Positions 49,436-59,805 of a DNA stretch of 64,000 bases are shown in pieces. The number at the start of each line of letters is the position of its first letter. Position 1 is the stretch's first letter. The notes under the pieces are model-generated. The model searched no databases. It saw nothing but the letters and a program-made list of their open reading frames with translations, and was not told the origin of the DNA. Position numbers and translations under genes: made by a program. Source of the stretch: Vibrio mytili (GTDB lineage: Bacteria; Pseudomonadota; Gammaproteobacteria; Enterobacterales; Vibrionaceae); assembly GCF_000830505.1 (NCBI RefSeq), contig NZ_JXOK01000062.1, positions 23,673-87,672 on the forward strand, given 5' to 3'.

Positions 49436-51061
49436 TTATTCAGCTTTTATGTATAAGTCTTTTGAATAAATCTTTTCTTCCGGGTTGTTAGACGGGAAGC
49501 CACCCACCTTTGGTGATAGTAGGCGTGTTTTCACGTATTGATAGATTGGTGCAATTGGCATGTCTTTCGCCATCAACGCTTCCGCGTCGGCGTAAAGTTT
49601 TTGACGCTCTTCTTCAGAGGTTGAAGTCAGCGCTTTTTCCATGATTGCATCGTACTCTTTATTACCCCAGTGCTGACCGCCAGTTGTATTGTTGCTGGTC
49701 ATTAGCGTTAGGAATGAAGACGCTTCGTTGTAGTCGCCACACCAACCAGCACGAGCCACTTCGAAGTCACCTTGGTCTTTCGAGGATAGGTACGTTTTCC
49801 ACTCTTGGTTTTCTAGAGTAACGTCTAGACCCAGTGTTTTCTTCCACATTGAGCCGATTGCGACCGCAACTTTTTTGTGGTTCTCAGAAGTGTTGTAAAG
49901 AAGAGAGAATTTAAGCGGGTTGTCTTTACCGTAACCAGCTTCCGCAAGGAGACGCGCCGCTTCTGCGTTACGCTCTTTCTGAGTCATTTTGCCGTACTCA
50001 GGCATAACCGGATGGAAACCAGCGGTAATTTCAGGCGTCAAGAAGTATGCAGGCTTCTGACCCTGACCCATGATTGCATTACTGACGATATCACGGTCAA
50101 TCGCGTAAGAGATCGCTTTACGAACGCGAACATCGTCAAATGGCTTTTTCTTGGTATTAAATGAGTAGTAGTAAGAACACAAGTTACCTACGACAGATAC
50201 TGACTCTGGATGCTCTTTCTGTAGACGACGGAAATGTTCGACCGGCACTTCGTAGCTGATATCGATTTCGCCCGCTAAGAATCGGTTCATCTCTGCCACT
50301 TGGTTTTCGATTGGTAAGAAGGTCACTTTGTTAAGAACAGTGTGCTCGTTATCCCAGTACTGTTCATTACGCTTCAATACCAAACGCTCGTTTACCACCC
50401 ATTTATCAACAACGTAAGCGCCATTACCGACAAAGTGTTCAGGCTTCGTCCATTGATCGCCCCACTTCTCGACTGTCGCTTTGTGAACAGGCTTGGTTGT
50501 AGTGTGGCCCATCATCATCACGAAGTATGGTACTGGAGAGTCCAGTTCAACCACAAGTGTATTTGCGTCAACGGCTTTAACACCTAACTCGCTTTTATCC
50601 TTTTTCCCAGCGACGATGTCAGCAGCATTTTTCATCTGCGTCATTTCCATGTACCAAGAATATGGAGAAGCAGTCGCAGGATCGACAGCACGCTGCCAGC
50701 TGTAAACAAAGTCTTCTGCTGTTACTGGGTCGCCGTTAGACCATTTCGCGTCTTTGCGAAGATGGAAAGTGAAGGTTTTATTATCAGGCGTTTCCCAGCT
50801 TTCAGCGACACCAGGAATAGTGTTGCCGTCTGCATCTTGGTTTACCAAGCCTTCTAAAAGATCACGAATAACGTGTGACTCAGGTACCCCTTGAGATTTG
50901 TGTGGGTCGATTGTGGCAACTTCTGTACCGTTACCACGAACAATCTCTTGAACATCTGCTAATTTGGTGCCAGCGGGAACGTGTGCGGCAAAAGAAGCTG
51001 TAGAGGCGACAGCAAGACCAGCACCAAGAAGTAGTGCTGTGGTGATTTTGTTTTTATACAT
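49436..51061 (-). CDS. oppA: Periplasmic oligopeptide-binding protein OppA
   Basis: 541 residues. Sec signal peptide MYKNKITTALLLGAGLAVAS with probable cleavage after SFAA or SFA. The mature part has the SBP_bac_5 pattern: EVATIDPHKSQGVPESHVIRDLLEGL, NGDPVTAEDFVYSWQRAVDP and RKAISYAIDRD. Binds short peptides and delivers them to OppBC. The start at 51061 has GGAG upstream. Highly expressed first gene of the operon. Confidence 0.96.
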   Translation of the reverse strand: MYKNKITTALLLGAGLAVASTASFAAHVPAGTKLADVQEIVRGNGTEVATIDPHKSQGVPESHVIRDLLEGLVNQDADGNTIPGVAESWETPDNKTFTFHLRKDAKWSNGDPVTAEDFVYSWQRAVDPATASPYSWYMEMTQMKNAADIVAGKKDKSELGVKAVDANTLVVELDSPVPYFVMMMGHTTTKPVHKATVEKWGDQWTKPEHFVGNGAYVVDKWVVNERLVLKRNEQYWDNEHTVLNKVTFLPIENQVAEMNRFLAGEIDISYEVPVEHFRRLQKEHPESVSVVGNLCSYYYSFNTKKKPFDDVRVRKAISYAIDRDIVSNAIMGQGQKPAYFLTPEITAGFHPVMPEYGKMTQKERNAEAARLLAEAGYGKDNPLKFSLLYNTSENHKKVAVAIGSMWKKTLGLDVTLENQEWKTYLSSKDQGDFEVARAGWCGDYNEASSFLTLMTSNNTTGGQHWGNKEYDAIMEKALTSTSEEERQKLYADAEALMAKDMPIAPIYQYVKTRLLSPKVGGFPSNNPEEKIYSKDLYIKAE

Positions 51062-51547
51062 GCGTAAAACTCCAAGTTTTTTAGTTTGCATCCATGACAT
51101 CTTCGCAAGAGGCTTAAAAGCACAGTGTATTAGAACGTTTTAGTTCACTTTTTAGGTGTAAAAACCCTAAAACCTTACAAAGACAAGGGGTCACATTATC
51201 AATCATTGAATTAATTTGCCATAAAAAACGCAATAATTCTGCAACAAACCTACATAACCAGTAATAATCTCTAATTTAAAAGCGATAGGCAGAAAATCTG
51301 GGACAAGAATCCCCCTCAGACAGTCAAAACTTTCAATTAATCTAGAAACAATCGATTACATAGTATGTTGTGCTAATTGTTACGCCATTAACAATACTTA
51401 CCACAATGAAATAATCATTTGAAGAAATTTAATAACTAGGAAACATTTTGTTGTGAAGAGGGTCACCACACGCAAAAATGAGACAATTGTAAAAGGCACA
51501 TTTGGCAGGTTGTACTTGCGTTCATTCGGAGGAAGTGGATCGATAAT
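51062..51547. other. Region upstream of oppA, no gene
   Basis: About 490 bases that hold the oppA promoter and leader (minus strand). A short reading frame on the plus strand (51453-51722) runs into moaE and is not credible. I see no clear operator. Small-RNA control of oppA (for example by GcvB) is known in other bacteria, but no target site could be assigned. Confidence 0.5.
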
Positions 51548-51580
51548 AAAAAAGCTAAGTGGTTTGCACTTAGCTTTATT
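51548..51580 (-). terminator. Terminator after the moa operon
   Basis: On the minus strand, AAAGCTAAGT, loop GCAAACC, ACTTAGCTTTTTTATT: a perfect 10-bp stem 25 bases past the moaE stop. Confidence 0.92.
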
Positions 51581-51603
51581 GAATCAAGGCATAGGAAACG
51601 GGT

Positions 51604-52059
51604 CTATTTTTGCCAACGTTTGGCAGCTTGGTGATCGGTATCACGCGCATCAACCCAACGGCTTTCGTTCGTTGTACGCTCTTTTTTCCAAAAGGGGGCC
51701 TTGGTTTTTAGATAGTCCATAATGAACTCGCAAGCTTCGAATGATGCCCCGCGGTGAGCACTTGACACACCAACGAAGACGATTTGCTCGCCACTATCTA
51801 AATCTCCTACTCGGTGAATCACTCGAACCCCCAGCAGCGGCCAGCGAGATTCTGCTTGATCGCAGATATCACTAAGACTTTTCTCGGTCATGCCTGGGTA
51901 ATGTTCTAAGTGCAACCCCACAACGTTATCACCCAAATTCATATCGCGAACTTTACCGATAAACGTGACAACCGCACCAGCAGACGTGCCTTTAGATAAG
52001 TTTTGGTACTCTTGATCAACTGAAAAATCATCAACCTGAACGGAAACTCGAGGATCCAC
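51604..52059 (-). CDS. moaE: Molybdopterin synthase catalytic subunit
   Basis: 151 residues with GAVVTFIGKVRDMN, LEHYPGMTEKSL, HRVGDLDSGE and the catalytic lysine region KTKAPFWKKE. Together with MoaD it inserts the dithiolene sulfurs into precursor Z to make molybdopterin. One base after moaD; last gene of moaABCDE. Confidence 0.95.
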   Translation of the reverse strand: MDPRVSVQVDDFSVDQEYQNLSKGTSAGAVVTFIGKVRDMNLGDNVVGLHLEHYPGMTEKSLSDICDQAESRWPLLGVRVIHRVGDLDSGEQIVFVGVSSAHRGASFEACEFIMDYLKTKAPFWKKERTTNESRWVDARDTDHQAAKRWQK

Positions 52060-52060
52060 A

Positions 52061-52318
52061 TTAACCTCCTGTTACAGGAGGGAAAAAGGCCACTTCATCC
52101 CCCACCTTGACTTGAGTATCTAACGGTACAATAGACTGGTTGACCGCTACGAGCAGTTTACCTGGCTCAAGTGCAAGGTCCCATTTTCCGCTATCGCCCT
52201 CACCCATTTCGACTAAATGCGCCCGAATCGCTTCCACCGTCTCGAAATGACCGTCTAACTCGACACTGTCAACGCCCACTAATTCTCGGGTTTGTGCGAA
52301 GAAAATAACTTTAATCAT
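52061..52318 (-). CDS. moaD: Molybdopterin synthase sulfur-carrier subunit
   Basis: 85 residues of ubiquitin-like fold, ending in the PPVTGG tail whose terminal glycine carries the thiocarboxylate sulfur. Overlaps moaC by 4 bases. Starts [17 protein letters not shown]. Confidence 0.95.
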   Translation of the reverse strand: MIKVIFFAQTRELVGVDSVELDGHFETVEAIRAHLVEMGEGDSGKWDLALEPGKLLVAVNQSIVPLDTQVKVGDEVAFFPPVTGG

Positions 52319-52794
52319 TGATTCACCTTAAAGTGTCCTGATTTACCACCGGTCTTCTCCAGAAGGCGAACTTGCCCAATTACCATGTCTTTTTGCACAG
52401 CCTTGCACATATCATATATTGTCAACGCAGCCACTGAAGCAGCCGTTAATGCTTCCATCTCCACCCCTGTTTTGCCTGCAAGCTTACACACCGATTCAAT
52501 ACGAACCATATTTTCGGCTTCAATGGCTTCCAGTTGGACTTCAACTTTTGAGAGCAATAACGGGTGGCATAGCGGGATCAGGTCCCAAGTTTTCTTTGCA
52601 GCTTGAATGCCTGCAATGCGCGCGGTCGCAAAGACATCCCCTTTATGATGTGAGCCGGAAACGATCAGTTGCAGCGTTTCTTGAGCCATGTGAACAAATG
52701 CTTCAGCGCGTGCTTCACGGACTGTTTCAGTTTTTGCCGAAACATCCACCATGTTAGCTTCACCGGATGCATTAATGTGGGTAAATTGGGTCAT
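52315..52794 (-). CDS. moaC: Cyclic pyranopterin monophosphate synthase MoaC
   Basis: 159 residues with [14 protein letters not shown] and the conserved [22 protein letters not shown] motif. Converts the MoaA product (3',8-cyclo-dihydro-GTP) to cyclic pyranopterin monophosphate. Starts [19 protein letters not shown], matching the family. Confidence 0.96.
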   Translation of the reverse strand: MTQFTHINASGEANMVDVSAKTETVREARAEAFVHMAQETLQLIVSGSHHKGDVFATARIAGIQAAKKTWDLIPLCHPLLLSKVEVQLEAIEAENMVRIESVCKLAGKTGVEMEALTAASVAALTIYDMCKAVQKDMVIGQVRLLEKTGGKSGHFKVNQ

Positions 52795-52820
52795 GATGCT
52801 TCCTTCACTCTTAGGAAAGA

Positions 52821-53333
52821 TTATACGGACAAGTGTGGCATGAAGTTACATGGACGATGACTCGCATCCAACTGTTGCTGAATGATCTTCGTCCAACCAG
52901 TACGGCATGCACCTGTCGAGCCCGGCATCGCAAAAATGGCAGTATGATTGGCAAACCCAGCAATAGCGCGAGACTGGATAGTAGACGTGCCGATTTCTTC
53001 GTAAGATACCATACGGAAAAGCTCACCAAAGCCTTCTACTTCTTTGTCAAAAAGCGGCTTTAATGCCTCAGGTGTACTGTCACGGGAAGTAAAACCAGTG
53101 CCTCCAGTAATCAATACCGCCTGAACTTTTTCATCAGCTATCCACTGAGATACAATTGCTCGGATCTTATACATATCATCAATCACAATTTGCTTGTCTA
53201 CGACATTGTGACCGGCTTCTTGAGCGTGCTCGACAAGATAACGACCTGATGTGTCATTTTCTTCAGTACGAGTGTCAGATACCGTTAAAACGGCAATATT
53301 TGCAGGTTGAAATTTGCTTTCAGCGTGACCCAT
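52821..53333 (-). CDS. moaB: Molybdenum cofactor biosynthesis protein B
   Basis: 170 residues, MogA/MoaB fold: [38 protein letters not shown] and [13 protein letters not shown]. In most bacteria MoaB adenylates molybdopterin or is dispensable. The start is at [10 protein letters not shown] behind TAGGTGG; a longer frame to 53378 lacks support. It lies 170 bases downstream of moaA. Confidence 0.93.
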   Translation of the reverse strand: MGHAESKFQPANIAVLTVSDTRTEENDTSGRYLVEHAQEAGHNVVDKQIVIDDMYKIRAIVSQWIADEKVQAVLITGGTGFTSRDSTPEALKPLFDKEVEGFGELFRMVSYEEIGTSTIQSRAIAGFANHTAIFAMPGSTGACRTGWTKIIQQQLDASHRPCNFMPHLSV

Positions 53334-53504
53334 TTGTCCACCTATTCTTAAATTCACGTTGATACACGGGGGTATCAATTCTGGAAAAGTACTAAGCCGC
53401 TTGCATTAGCGACTTACAAAAATTGGATTGCATACTCTAACGTCCTCAAGATCAAATTGACTCAAACTCAAACAAAGTCAAGGAGTTAAAATCCGCTTAG
53501 TATA

Positions 53505-54494
53505 TCAGCCGCCGATAGAGGCAAGATGAGGCGTCATGCCTGGATTACCATCATGCAGAAAATGACTGACAGATTTGGTCTGCAGTTGCGCTTGAATGCG
53601 TTCAATCAGTTCGCTTTCTTGCTCGTCCTTTTGCAGTAAATCTCGTAATTCCACACCATGTTCACCAAACAGACAAAGATGCAGTTTACCTACTGCGGAC
53701 ACACGAAGCCGGTTACAGCTTTCACAGAAGTCTTTTTCGTACGGCATGATCAGACCAATTTCACCCTTGTAATCTGGATGCATGAAGACTTGGGCTGGGC
53801 CATCATTTTGGGAGCGAACTTTGAGCAACCAGCCATTGGCGATCAATTGATTGCGTATAGCAACACCGGAGACATGATGACGCTCAAACAAGCCGTCCAT
53901 CTCACCAGTCTGCATCAACTCAATGAAACGCAGTTGAATTGGGCGATCTTTAATCCAATTGAGAAACGCAGGTAGCTCTTGATGATTGAGATCTTTCATC
54001 AATACCACGTTGACTTTGACTTGCTCGTAACCCACTTCAAACGCACGCTCGATCCCATTCATAACGTCAGTGAACTTATTTTCACCAGTAATTTGATGGA
54101 ACATACGAGGATCAAGACTATCGACGCTGACATTAATGTGCGTTAAACCAGCGTCACGCCAGTCAGCGACTTGTTTTGCCATGCGATAGCCGTTAGTCGT
54201 CGTTGCGACTTTCTTAATACCAGGCGTGTTGGCGACAGTATGAATAATATCAGTAAAATCTTTGCGTAAGCTTGGCTCACCACCGGTAATACGAACTTTC
54301 GACGTACCACAATCAGCAAAAGCCTTCACCACCCGTGTTATCTCGGGTAGCGTTAAAAAAGACGAGTTTTTCTTGCCCGAGGGTTGGTACCCATCAGGAA
54401 GACAGTAAGTACATTTGAAATTACAAACATCTGTCACTGACAGACGCAAGTAATAGAACTTGCGATGAAATTTATCTTCGAATTGTTGCGCCAC
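53505..54494 (-). CDS. moaA: GTP 3',8-cyclase MoaA
   Basis: Radical SAM enzyme for the first step of molybdenum cofactor synthesis. 329 residues: the N-terminal cluster motif is CNFKCTYC (about 24-31), the C-terminal cluster is [18 protein letters not shown], and the protein ends with the conserved GG tail (ASIGG). The start is taken as the GTG at 54494 (VAQQFEDKF...), which gives the E. coli length; an ATG at 54509 would add five residues. AAAGGTG precedes it. A riboswitch-like leader lies upstream. Confidence 0.95.
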   Translation of the reverse strand: MAQQFEDKFHRKFYYLRLSVTDVCNFKCTYCLPDGYQPSGKKNSSFLTLPEITRVVKAFADCGTSKVRITGGEPSLRKDFTDIIHTVANTPGIKKVATTTNGYRMAKQVADWRDAGLTHINVSVDSLDPRMFHQITGENKFTDVMNGIERAFEVGYEQVKVNVVLMKDLNHQELPAFLNWIKDRPIQLRFIELMQTGEMDGLFERHHVSGVAIRNQLIANGWLLKVRSQNDGPAQVFMHPDYKGEIGLIMPYEKDFCESCNRLRVSAVGKLHLCLFGEHGVELRDLLQKDEQESELIERIQAQLQTKSVSHFLHDGNPGMTPHLASIGG

Positions 54495-54496
54495 GG

Positions 54497-54612
54497 AACA
54501 CCTTTCCAAACACGGGAGGCATAATCATTTCCAATCATGCCCTTGTGGTAATCGACCACTGGCTCAACCTGCATATCCTGAGACTTAGCACATTGAGCTC
54601 GGAGCTATGGCA
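54497..54612 (-). promoter_or_regulatory. Probable molybdenum cofactor (Moco) riboswitch
   Basis: The minus-strand leader of moaA shows blocks that I recall from the Moco RNA motif, in order: GCTCCGAGC (about 54596-54604), CCACAAGGGCA (about 54538-54548), GGAAA, and TGCCTCCCG next to AAAGGTG, the moaA ribosome site. The placement directly before moaA is where this motif occurs in E. coli and relatives, where it represses translation when cofactor is abundant. The boundaries are approximate. This rests on remembered motif elements, not on a covariance search. Confidence 0.65.
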
Positions 54613-54797
54613 ACCAAAAGAATTTAATTGGACCTTTGGCAGCGTTTAAGCGAATAAAATACTGAATATTTTGTCTCGAATCTAGACTTAAGTAACAAAA
54701 AATTCTTCTAACACACAATTTACCTCCAACTGAGTATCACTCTTGCGAGGCTTAAGCTAAATTGTAGACGTTTTTGATCGATTATTAGAAGAACACA

Positions 54798-55694
54798 ATG
54801 AATATCAACAAAGATAAAAAAGTGGTCGCGGTTGGCGGTGGGCACGGTTTAGGCCGGATGCTAGCCGCACTGAGAGATTTTGGAGGCAATGCAACTGGCA
54901 TTGTTGCTACAACGGACAACGGCGGTTCAACAGGTCGAATTCGCATTTGTCAGGGTGGTATAGCTTGGGGCGATACACGCAACTGCATCAATCAGCTAAT
55001 TACTGAACCTTCGATCAGTACCATGATGTTCGAATATCGCTTTAAAGGCACTGGTGAGCTCGACGGTCATAATCTAGGAAACTTAATGCTTACCGCCCTA
55101 GATAACTTGTCCGTTCGTCCTTTAGATGCGATCAACTTAATCAGAAACATGTTGAAAGTCGATGTGAACATTCTGCCGATGTCAGAGCATCCATCCGATC
55201 TCTCTGCACTGTCTGTCGATGGTAAGTGGGTGACTGGAGAAACCAACGTTGATGAAATGGAGACAGATCTAAAACGTTTAGACCTGTTGCCACAAGTCCC
55301 AGCGACAAAGGAAGCTGTCACTGCTTTAGCTGAAGCAGATGCCATTGTGCTTGGCCCAGGTAGCTTTCTGACCAGTATTATGCCACCACTGTTACTGCCA
55401 GAATTAGGCCAAGCTATTGCAGACAATCAACATGCAAAAGTGATTTTTGTTGCTAATCTTAGTCCAGAATATGGTCCAGCAGGTCGTATGACGATGGCAC
55501 AAAAGTTGGAATGGTGTGAGCGTGCATGCCAAGGAAGAAAGATCGATGTAGTTCTTGCTGAACAAGCAGAACAAGACGTGCTAGATAACTGGAATGTCGT
55601 CACTGAATCCTTAGCATCCGATAATAGAGACTGGCGTCATAACCGTAACAAACTGAAGTTAGCCATAGAGAAACAACTCGCCACCTCTAAATAA
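54798..55694 (+). CDS. YvcK/CofD-like protein (YbhK-type)
   Basis: 298 residues starting MNINKDKKVVAVGGGHGLGRML, with the nucleotide-binding segment VATTDNGGSTGRIR and the LGPGSFLTSIMP motif of the gluconeogenesis factor/CofD family. These proteins bind UDP-sugars or are related to phospholactate transferases; YvcK affects cell shape and central metabolism in Bacillus. No catalytic role is shown for the YbhK group. Divergent from moaA, as ybhK is in E. coli. Confidence 0.85.
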   Translation: MNINKDKKVVAVGGGHGLGRMLAALRDFGGNATGIVATTDNGGSTGRIRICQGGIAWGDTRNCINQLITEPSISTMMFEYRFKGTGELDGHNLGNLMLTALDNLSVRPLDAINLIRNMLKVDVNILPMSEHPSDLSALSVDGKWVTGETNVDEMETDLKRLDLLPQVPATKEAVTALAEADAIVLGPGSFLTSIMPPLLLPELGQAIADNQHAKVIFVANLSPEYGPAGRMTMAQKLEWCERACQGRKIDVVLAEQAEQDVLDNWNVVTESLASDNRDWRHNRNKLKLAIEKQLATSK

Positions 55695-55801
55695 CCGAAC
55701 GCAACCTTTATACGTATACAGCAGACGTTTAATTAAATAGAACAGAGCAACATTATCCAATCGCCGCGAGGCTCAGCATACATTGCCCCTAGCGAGACCA
55801 A

Positions 55802-56143
55802 TTAGCCCCAGGCGCGATAGGTCTTTTGGGTCAACTTTAATAGTTCGAGCATCTCTACAATGTGCGGCGAGTTTTCACTCAAGTCATCAGTTTTGGCCTT
55901 GATATCGATAGCAATCGCGAGGTTGCACAAACGATCGGCGCCAAAGCTCGCTGCACTACTTTTCAGAGCGTGGCTGATTTCTTTCAAATAACCCAGTTGC
56001 TCTGCGCCTTGATAGCTCGACAGGTTTTTAATGTAAGTGTCCATTTCACTTAAAAAAATATCAAGCAGTACAGGCACATTTTCGCTGCCGATCTCTTTCG
56101 ACAGCGAATCGATTTTTTGTTGATTTAATAAGCTCATGTTCAC
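55802..56143 (-). CDS. luxU: Phosphorelay protein LuxU
   Basis: A 113-residue Hpt protein that passes phosphate between the quorum-sensing receptor kinases (LuxN, LuxQ, CqsS) and LuxO. The phosphorylated histidine is His58 in [16 protein letters not shown], the same number as in V. harveyi. The start overlaps the luxO stop by 4 bases, so the two are coupled. Confidence 0.96.
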   Translation of the reverse strand: MNMSLLNQQKIDSLSKEIGSENVPVLLDIFLSEMDTYIKNLSSYQGAEQLGYLKEISHALKSSAASFGADRLCNLAIAIDIKAKTDDLSENSPHIVEMLELLKLTQKTYRAWG

Positions 56144-57543
56144 GCCTTTTCCTTAAGGTCTTTATCATTCCAAGCTTGGAGTTTTCGGTAAATCGTAGAC
56201 GGGCTAACATCAAGGTATCCAGCCGCTCGTGGAATATTACCGTCACACGCCTCTATTGCTTGTTCAATCGCGACTTTTTCCGACATCCACAATGGCATAA
56301 TATCGCTTGTCGACAATCCTTTTGAGTCTGCGACGTGATGTGCCGATGGGGTGGCTTTTGGCCGATTCAAAGGTGGCGGCAGCATATCCAAAGTAATTTC
56401 TTTACCGCTATTTAAAACCACAATATTACGCAACACATTCTGTAACTGTCGAACGTTACCCGGCCATTCGTAATTGTTAAACTTATCGATCACATCTCGA
56501 GAAAAACGAACAAAACCTTTGCCCTCTTCGTGTGACATATAACCTAACAGTGAATAGGCGATCTCGATGACGTCTTCACCACGTTCTCTGAGTGGAGGTA
56601 AGTGCAACGGGATAACGTATAAGCGATAGTATAAATCTTCACGGAAGCGACCTTCTTGAACTTCTTTCCAAGGGTCCCGGTTTGTCGCACATACAAAGCG
56701 TACATCGACGCTCTTCATCTTGGAAGAACCGACCTTCTGAAATGTCCCCGTCTGAATAAACCGCAGTAACTTAGTTTGCAGATCTAAGTCCATTTCACAC
56801 AGCTCATCTAGGAATAATGTCCCTCCATCAGCGAGCTCTGCTGCACCTTGACGATCATTTGCTGCGCCGGTAAATGCCCCTTTAACATGACCAAACAATT
56901 CGCTCTCTATCAAGTCTTTAGGGATTGCAGCACAGTTAATGGCGATAAACGGCTTATCCCCACGTTTGCTTGCTGCGTGTATGGCTTCTGCACACACTTC
57001 TTTACCTGTACCACTCTCTCCGGTAATGAAGATACTGGCTTTACTGCTCGCGGCGGAGTCTATCGTGCGATACACCTGCTGCATGGTTTGGCTACTACCA
57101 ATGAAGCCTTGATAATTTTGATTACCAGGATTATCAGCTTCATTCTTCAATTTACTCGCTTTACGAATCGCATTATTGACCGTAACGCGAAGTCGATCGG
57201 CTTCGCAAGGCTTGATAAGAAAATCCTGAGATCCGTGACGCATGGCTTCTACCGCGGTATCTATTGAACCGTGAGCCGTCATGAAAATAATGGGAACATC
57301 AGGATGACTATTTTTTACCGAGTGCAAAACATCCATACCTGTCATGTCTGGCAAACGCAGATCAAGCAGGATAAGATCAGGAATTCGATGCTTGAGGCTT
57401 TCAATCGCATCTCTACCCGTCCCCACAATGTTGATGTCAATCCCTAATGGAGTCAGGTAAGATCGGTATAACGCCGCAACAGATGCGGTGTCCTCTACCA
57501 TCAATAGATAACGAGACTTTTGACCTTCTGTATTTTGTTGCAT
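56140..57543 (-). CDS. luxO: Quorum-sensing response regulator LuxO
   Basis: Sigma-54-dependent NtrC-type activator. At low cell density phospho-LuxO turns on Qrr small RNAs. The receiver domain has the phosphorylation site [13 protein letters not shown] (Asp61 in the frame given), followed by an AAA+ domain with [10 protein letters not shown], the sigma-54 contact GAFTGA and an arginine finger, and a C-terminal Fis-type helix-turn-helix ([19 protein letters not shown]). If translation starts at the internal ATG at 57501 ([12 protein letters not shown]) the protein has 453 residues and the aspartate becomes Asp47, as usually numbered. The longer frame keeps the full first beta strand. Confidence 0.96.
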   Translation of the reverse strand: MQQNTEGQKSRYLLMVEDTASVAALYRSYLTPLGIDINIVGTGRDAIESLKHRIPDLILLDLRLPDMTGMDVLHSVKNSHPDVPIIFMTAHGSIDTAVEAMRHGSQDFLIKPCEADRLRVTVNNAIRKASKLKNEADNPGNQNYQGFIGSSQTMQQVYRTIDSAASSKASIFITGESGTGKEVCAEAIHAASKRGDKPFIAINCAAIPKDLIESELFGHVKGAFTGAANDRQGAAELADGGTLFLDELCEMDLDLQTKLLRFIQTGTFQKVGSSKMKSVDVRFVCATNRDPWKEVQEGRFREDLYYRLYVIPLHLPPLRERGEDVIEIAYSLLGYMSHEEGKGFVRFSRDVIDKFNNYEWPGNVRQLQNVLRNIVVLNSGKEITLDMLPPPLNRPKATPSAHHVADSKGLSTSDIMPLWMSEKVAIEQAIEACDGNIPRAAGYLDVSPSTIYRKLQAWNDKDLKEKA

Positions 57544-57579
57544 AACCTAGCTAATATTTTATTGTATTTTTAACAATGG

Positions 57580-57604
57580 TCGCATTTCGCATCGCATTTT
57601 GCAA
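57580..57604. promoter_or_regulatory. Two overlapping LuxO-type binding sites upstream of luxO
   Basis: TCGCATTTTGCAA (57592-57604) matches the published LuxO site TTGCAW3TGCAA at 12 of 13 positions. TCGCATTTCGCAT (57580-57592) matches at 10. They lie about 40-60 bases upstream of luxO. In V. harveyi, LuxO sites here serve qrr1 activation and luxO self-repression. Confidence 0.55.
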
Positions 57605-57756
57605 TTCCATTGACATGTGTGTTTCACCGAACACATAGGATTCAACAATATTATCGATTGTGAAAATGTATCCGGTTTGACGCTTGTCAATAATACTACG
57701 GTTGCCGTATACGAATTGCCTGAATTAATCCGCCAACAGAAAGGCGATTGTCAATG

Positions 57757-57790
57757 ACTAGCTGTTGGTAATAACTAGCTATTGGCAATA
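57757..57790. repeat. Tandem duplication at the uvrB 3' end
   Basis: A 17-bp direct repeat, ACTAGCTGTTGGTAATA (57757-57773) and ACTAGCTATTGGCAATA (57774-57790), differs at two positions. The right copy holds the last codons and stop of uvrB. The left copy is non-coding. Confidence 0.8.
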
Positions 57791-59805
57791 AACTGAGCGC
57801 GTAATTTCTCAATTTCATCACGCTTTTGCGCCGCCAGCTCAAACTCTAGATCTTGAGCATGCTGATACATCGCCGCCTCTAACCGACTGATCTCTTTTTC
57901 CAATTGCTGTGGCGACATCACTTCATATACTTGTGACGGCTCAGCAACCTTCGACAAAGGTACCTGCTTGTTGTTCCGTTGACGTTTAGACTTGGTAATA
58001 TCACCAAGTTCCATAATGTCTTTAATATTGCGCTTAAGAGCTTGTGGTTCAATCCCCATCTCTTCATTGTATGCTTTTTGCTTTTCACGACGACGAGTCG
58101 TTTCGTCAATGGCTTTTTTCATCGACTTAGTGATCGAGTCCCCGTATAGAATCGCCTTGCCTTCGATGTTACGGGCCGCTCGGCCAATGGTCTGAATCAA
58201 AGAGCGCTCTGAACGCAAAAAGCCTTCTTTATCCGCGTCTAAAATTGCCACCAGCGACACTTCTGGCATATCCAAGCCTTCTCGCAATAAGTTGATACCA
58301 ACGAGCACATCAAACTCTCCCAAACGCAGGTCACGAATAATCTCAACCCGTTCTACCGTATCAATATCTGAATGAAGATAACGAACCCGCACATCATGCT
58401 CATGTAGGTACTCAGTCAGATCCTCTGCCATACGTTTGGTTAACGTTGTCACCAATACGCGTTCATCTTTCACCGCTCGAATTCGGATTTCGGACAATAG
58501 ATCATCGACCTGAGTCGCAACAGGGCGAACCTCTAATTCTGGATCCAACAAACCTGTTGGCCGTACTACCTGATCGGCCACTTCTCCAGCTGATTTTTCA
58601 AGTTCATAATTGCCCGGAGTCGCTGAAACGAAGATGGTTTGCGGGGCGAGAGATTCGAACTCTTCAAACTTAAGCGGACGATTGTCCAGTGCCGAAGGCA
58701 AGCGGAAGCCAAATTCTACTAAGGTTTCTTTGCGCGAGCGGTCACCTTTATACATTGCACCAATCTGCGGAACCGTTACGTGTGACTCGTCAATTATGAG
58801 TAAACCGTCATGGGGTAAATAATCGAACAAAGTTGGTGGCGGCTCGCCCTCTGAGCGACCACTGAGATAACGTGAATAGTTTTCAATGCCAGAACAAAAG
58901 CCTAGCTCGTTCATCATTTCTATATCAAATTGAGTACGCTGACTGATACGCTGCTCTTCTAGCAATTTATTGTTATCCAGCAACTGCTTTTTGCGCACTT
59001 CTAGCTCGATTTTGATGCTCTCGATGGCATCAAGAATTCGTTCTCTGGGCGTCACATAGTGCGTCTTGGGGTAAATAGTATAACGAGGCAAGTCACGTTG
59101 TTTTACCACGCCAGTCAGTGGATCAAACACACTAATGCAGTCGACTTCATCGTCAAACATTTCGACCCGAACGGCATCTTGATCAGACTCGGCAGGGAAG
59201 ATATCGATAACTTCACCACGGACTCGGAATTGACCACGCTCGAACGCGACATCGTTGCGTGAATATTGTAGCTCAGCCAAGCGGCGCAGCATGTCTCGCT
59301 GATCAATCACATTACCTCGGCGTAGATGGAGCATCATTTGTAAATACGACTCAGGGTCCCCCAAGCCATATATTGCAGACACTGACGCCACGATGATGGC
59401 ATCTTTACGCTCTAGCAATGCTTTCGTCGCCGATAAACGCATTTGCTCAATGTGCGAGTTTACCGACGCATCTTTTTCGATGAACGTATCGGTTGTGGGT
59501 ACGTAGGCTTCAGGCTGATAATAATCATAGTAAGAAACAAAGTATTCTACGGCATTGTTTGGAAAGAATGATTTCATTTCACCATAAAGCTGAGCAGCCA
59601 ATGTTTTGTTGGGTGCAAGCAATATTGCTGGTCTTTGAGCTTGCGCGATCACATTGGCTAACGTAAAGGTCTTACCCGAGCCCGTTACCCCCAGCAAGGT
59701 TTGATGCGCGAGCCCAGAGTCGATTCCTTCTAACAGCTGTTTAATCGCACTTGGTTGATCACCTGATGGCTGATAGTCAGAAACCAGTTCATACACTTTA
59801 CTCAT
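57775..59805 (-). CDS. uvrB: UvrABC excinuclease subunit B
   Basis: Damage-verifying helicase-like subunit of nucleotide excision repair. 676 residues: Walker [10 protein letters not shown] near residue 40, the beta-hairpin [14 protein letters not shown] near 93, DESHVTVPQ (Walker B region), QTIGRAARN motif VI, and the C-terminal UVR motif ([20 protein letters not shown]...) for UvrA/UvrC contact. The start is at [12 protein letters not shown] (59805), with GAGGAAGGG upstream. Divergent in context from luxO; the two do not share an operon. Confidence 0.97.
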   Translation of the reverse strand: MSKVYELVSDYQPSGDQPSAIKQLLEGIDSGLAHQTLLGVTGSGKTFTLANVIAQAQRPAILLAPNKTLAAQLYGEMKSFFPNNAVEYFVSYYDYYQPEAYVPTTDTFIEKDASVNSHIEQMRLSATKALLERKDAIIVASVSAIYGLGDPESYLQMMLHLRRGNVIDQRDMLRRLAELQYSRNDVAFERGQFRVRGEVIDIFPAESDQDAVRVEMFDDEVDCISVFDPLTGVVKQRDLPRYTIYPKTHYVTPRERILDAIESIKIELEVRKKQLLDNNKLLEEQRISQRTQFDIEMMNELGFCSGIENYSRYLSGRSEGEPPPTLFDYLPHDGLLIIDESHVTVPQIGAMYKGDRSRKETLVEFGFRLPSALDNRPLKFEEFESLAPQTIFVSATPGNYELEKSAGEVADQVVRPTGLLDPELEVRPVATQVDDLLSEIRIRAVKDERVLVTTLTKRMAEDLTEYLHEHDVRVRYLHSDIDTVERVEIIRDLRLGEFDVLVGINLLREGLDMPEVSLVAILDADKEGFLRSERSLIQTIGRAARNIEGKAILYGDSITKSMKKAIDETTRRREKQKAYNEEMGIEPQALKRNIKDIMELGDITKSKRQRNNKQVPLSKVAEPSQVYEVMSPQQLEKEISRLEAAMYQHAQDLEFELAAQKRDEIEKLRAQFIANS

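Noticed and set aside
51453..51722. 89-codon frame on the plus strand between oppA and moaE
   Set aside because: It runs across the moa terminator and into the moaE 3' end; no family resemblance.
57728..57770. Diverged Qrr RNA (GCCAAC...TTGT...ATG pattern) before uvrB
   Set aside because: The match is scattered, there is no terminator, and the end overlaps the uvrB duplication. Reported only as an open question.
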